From assembly GCF_048564905.1 (NCBI RefSeq), contig NC_132991.1, positions 63,681,501-63,745,500 on the forward strand: a stretch of 64,000 bases of DNA, written 5' to 3'. How positions within the stretch are numbered: position 1 is the stretch's first letter; every line of letters begins with the position of its first letter. A program made the translations under genes and the position numbers. The DNA is from Vicugna pacos (taxonomy: Eukaryota; Chordata; Mammalia; Artiodactyla; Camelidae). Below are positions 61,169 to 64,000 of this stretch, piece by piece. A model generated the notes under the pieces. That model made no database searches, had not been told where the DNA came from, and saw nothing but the letters and a program-made list of their open reading frames with translations.

Positions 61169-62269
61169 TTCTTTTTTATCCTCTTGATGTGACAGGTAAA
61201 ATTGATTGATCTGTTAATATTAGAATAGTATTACATACCTAGAATAAATTACACTTGGTCATGGTATAATTATTTTAATACATTGTGGATTTAATTTGCT
61301 AATATTTTGCTGAGGAGTTTCATGTCTATGTTCATGAAAGATGTTTTTCATTTTTTGTAATTTCTTTGTCTCATTTTGGTATTAAAGTTATGCTGGCCTC
61401 ATAGAATGAGTTAAGAAGTATTCCCTCTGCTTCTATTTTCTGGAACAGATTGTATAAAATTGGTGCCATTTAAAAATATATGTATTTGGTAGAATTCACC
61501 AGTGAAACACTTTGAGCATGATGCTTTATGTTTAGAAGATTGTTAATTATTATATATTAAATAGATATAGGCCTATTCAGATTCTGTTCTCTTTGAGTTT
61601 TGATAGACTGTATCTTTCAAAGAATTGGTCCATTTCATCTATGTTATCAAATATGTGGGCACAGAGTTGTTAATATTTCTTTATTTCCTTTTAATGTCCA
61701 TGGGATCAGTAGTGATGACACCTCTTTCATTTCTAATATTCATAATTTGTATCTTCTCTCTTTTCCTTGGTTATTATGGCTAGGGTTTGTCAATTTCATC
61801 TATCGTTTCAAAGAACCAACTTATGTTGATTGATTATGTTGATTTTCTCAATTATTTTCCTTTTTTCAATTTCATTGATTTCTGCACTGGTTTTTATTGT
61901 TAATAATAGTTTTATTATTAATATATGCATTTAGTTCTATAAATTTTCCTCTAAGCACTGCTTTTGTTGTTTCCCACAAAATTTGATAGGCTGTATTTTC
62001 ATTTGCATTTACTTCAAAATATTTTAAAATTTCTCCCAAGGCTGTTCTTTGACCCATGAGTTATTTGGTCTGTTGTTTAATCTGTAAACATTTGGAGATA
62101 TTTCCAAATATTTCTGGAGTAATCTTTCTGTTATAAATTTCTGGTTTATTTCCACTGTAGTCTGATAGCATACTTCTTACTATGTCTACTTTTAAATTTG
62201 TTAAGCTATCTTACTGAATATTTATCTGCAATGTTTTGTTTTTAGTGGGTAAGTTTTACACACATGTCT

Positions 62270-63910
62270 TTAAATTTATCTCTAAATAACTCATGTTTCC
62301 TGGAGCTATTATAAATGGTACTGGTTTTTTATTTTAATTTCTAATTATTCATTGCTTGTACATAGAAATACATTTAATTTTTTAGAGTAGTCTGGCATTG
62401 TATGAATTTTCTAAACTCAGAATTTCCAGAATCTGTTCGGGTAAATATTTAGTAGGGTATTCTGTGTACACAATGTTGTCTGCAAAAACAATATTTTTTC
62501 TAAACTGTATGCGTATTTTTTCTTTTTCTTTTCTCTACTTGCTGCAATGGCTAGCCCCTCCAGTACAGTGTTAAACAGAACTGATGAAAAGAGGATGTCT
62601 TTGCACTTTTTCTGATCTTAGGGGGATAACATTCGGATTTTAATCTTTGCCTATCACATTAGCTGTAATTTTTTATACATACCTTTTATAAGATTGAAGA
62701 TGTTCTCCTGTATTACTACTTTGCTGAGAGTTTTTATCATTAATTTGTATTTGAATACTCTCTACTGAGATGAAAATATTGTTTTTTTCCTTTATTATCC
62801 ATTATTCTAAATGTATGATAAATTACATAAATTTTTGTTATGTTAGACCAATGTAGAACCCTGTCATAAATTTTGATTTGTTAATTATATACATATATAT
62901 ATTAGGATTGTTCTGCAAATATATCTTAAAGAATTTTTGCATCTATGTTCTTAGTAGTTTTCTCTTTTGTGAAATCTTTCCTTTTTTTTCATCAGGTATT
63001 GCTGGACTTATAATAATTGGGGAGGTTTTTTTTCTTTTCTCCTCATCTGTATTTAAAATTAGTGTTATTTCTTCCTTAAGTGTTTCATAAAATTTACCAC
63101 TGAAGTGATGTAAATCTGAAACTTTATGTGTGGGGAAGTTTTTTGTAATGAATTCAATTTTCCTAATAGATATAGTGCTATTCAACTTTCCTATTTTTTC
63201 TTGAGTCAGGGATAATTTATGTCCTTTTAAGAAATTACCCATTTTATATAAATTATTGTCAAATTTGCATTCATCAAGTTATTTATTATCCTTCTATACT
63301 TTTAGGATCATTTTGTATCATTTAGTGAGCCCCTGCTATTATTCTTATAATTGATATGTCTTTTATTTTTTTCTTTATAAGTCTGCATAGAGGCTTATAA
63401 ATTTCAGTGATTTTCAGAGAGCTAGCTTTTAGTTCCATTGCTTTTCTCAATCATTTTGTCTTTTCCATTTCTTTCATTTCTGTATTTATCTTGATGATTT
63501 TCTTTTTTTCTTTTATGGTTTTAAATTTGCTCCTTTTTGTTAGCTTCCTGGGATAAAAGTTTATATCATAAAGTCTAGACTTTTTTGTCTCCTAAAATAA
63601 ATGAACTGTAAATGTCTCTCTAGACATAGCATTACCTTCATTCCACAAATTTTGGCATGAAGTGTTTTCATTGTCATTTATCAAAATATATTGTTATTTC
63701 CTTTGTGACTGTCTCATTTGCACATAGGAATGTATTTGAAAGATACTAATTGATAATCAATTTATAATCTAATTCTATTGTGGTAGAAAAAATACTTTGT
63801 ATGATTTTAATCCTCTTAACTATTTTGAGGCTATTTTGTTAACTATTTTGTTTTATGGCCAAGTGTAGAGTCTCTACACTTAATGTTCTATGTGACCCTA
63901 AAAAATGTGT
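62270..63910 (-). mobile_element. Second L1 ORF2 segment, antisense, old
   Basis: Starting with 'tctttaaatttatctctaaataac', this block again reads antisense L1 ORF2. It repeats ORF2 territory already covered by 60,410-62,215 ('tacagtgttaaacagaactga' parallels 'atgatgttgaacaggagaggtg'; 'agctagcttttagttccattg' is another landmark). It therefore belongs to a separate L1 copy, not a continuation. It extends further 5' in ORF2 than the first copy, to 'gttttatggccaagtgtagagtc' and 'aaaaaatgtgtatc' (the endonuclease-to-RT part). It then abuts plus-strand L1 text at about 63,910. Highly diverged, with no intact frame. Confidence 0.8.
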
Positions 63911-64000
63911 ATCAAAAGTTGACTCAAAATGGATTAGAGACATAAATATAAGAGATAAAATTACAAAAGTAGAAAAAAAAAGAAAATCTTTGTGACTTCA
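63909..64000 (+). mobile_element. L1 ORF2 fragment in opposite orientation, cut by window end
   Basis: The text 'gttgactcaaaatggattaga', 'gacataaatataagagataaaa' and 'gaaaatctttgtgac' matches the sense strand of L1 ORF2 near its 3' end (consensus 'aactcaaaatggattaaagac'). It begins exactly where the antisense copy stops, and the window ends inside it. Confidence 0.8.

Larger units (their letters stand above)
58775..62265 (-). mobile_element. L1M-type LINE-1, 3' UTR and most of the ORF2 3' half, old, with two nested insertions
   Basis: Read in plus orientation this is the familiar antisense L1 text. Examples are 'ccaaactatcttccaaagtgg', 'tcttttcatatgcttatttgcc', 'tgttgaaaagattatcttttc', 'cctccaactttgttcttctt', 'ttgaacaggagaggtgagag', 'ctcatagaatgagttaagaag' and 'ggtagaattcaccagtgaa'. 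So the element runs 3' UTR to ORF2 from left to right on the minus strand. It is interrupted by an MLT1 LTR (about 59,510-59,863) and by an artiodactyl L1 3' fragment (about 60,941-61,168). The host text resumes after each. Divergence is high and ORF2 frames are broken throughout. The left end lacks a clear poly(A) tail, and the right end gives way to a second L1 copy at about 62,225-62,270. Confidence 0.9.

Overview
The window is vertebrate, and specifically camelid, nuclear DNA. It is AT-rich with low gene density, saturated with old mammalian interspersed repeats (MIR, L2, L1M, MLT1). It carries three copies of the tRNA-derived SINE whose head reads GGTATAGCTCAGTGGTAG with a 'ggggattgaacc' B-box region, which is typical of camels, llamas and alpaca. 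An L1 3' end of the artiodactyl/camelid type is also present. Nothing suggests bacterial, viral or plasmid DNA, and there are no operons, CRISPR arrays, tRNA genes or rRNA genes.

Layout. From 1 to about 50,000 there is AT-rich non-coding sequence (intergenic or intronic). It carries scattered MIR and L2 fossils, two LTR fossils (about 6.4-6.9 kb and 34.35-34.76 kb), two camelid SINEs (16.2 and 36.2 kb), a young 5'-truncated L1 (38.3-38.9 kb), and several microsatellites. It also holds a GC-rich retrocopy of an unidentified 3' UTR with target-site duplications (12.3 kb) and a second possible retrocopy or terminal exon (10.35-10.69 kb). From 50,038 to 57,420 I see the best evidence for a host gene, on the minus strand. 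A CpG-island promoter (about 56.8-57.4 kb) drives a probable non-coding first exon ending at a consensus CAG|GTAAGA donor (56,824). A candidate 103-bp exon at 50,038-50,140 has matching phase, an in-frame upstream stop in exon 1, and the first AUG of the predicted mRNA. I could not name this gene. If it is real, it runs leftwards, and much of the left half may be its intron 2 or later introns. From 57,680 to 64,000 is a repeat pile: L2, MIR, a camelid SINE with clean duplications, then more than 5 kb of minus-strand L1M sequence. That L1M block is interrupted by an MLT1 LTR and by a younger artiodactyl L1 fragment. It is followed by a second minus-strand L1 ORF2 copy that flips to plus-strand L1 at about 63,910.

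I see no convincing new biological system. The points most worth checking are the unnamed minus-strand gene, the two retrocopies, the inverted L1 junction at the right edge, and two perfect palindromes. All repeat family names rest on recall of consensus sequences, not on a search.
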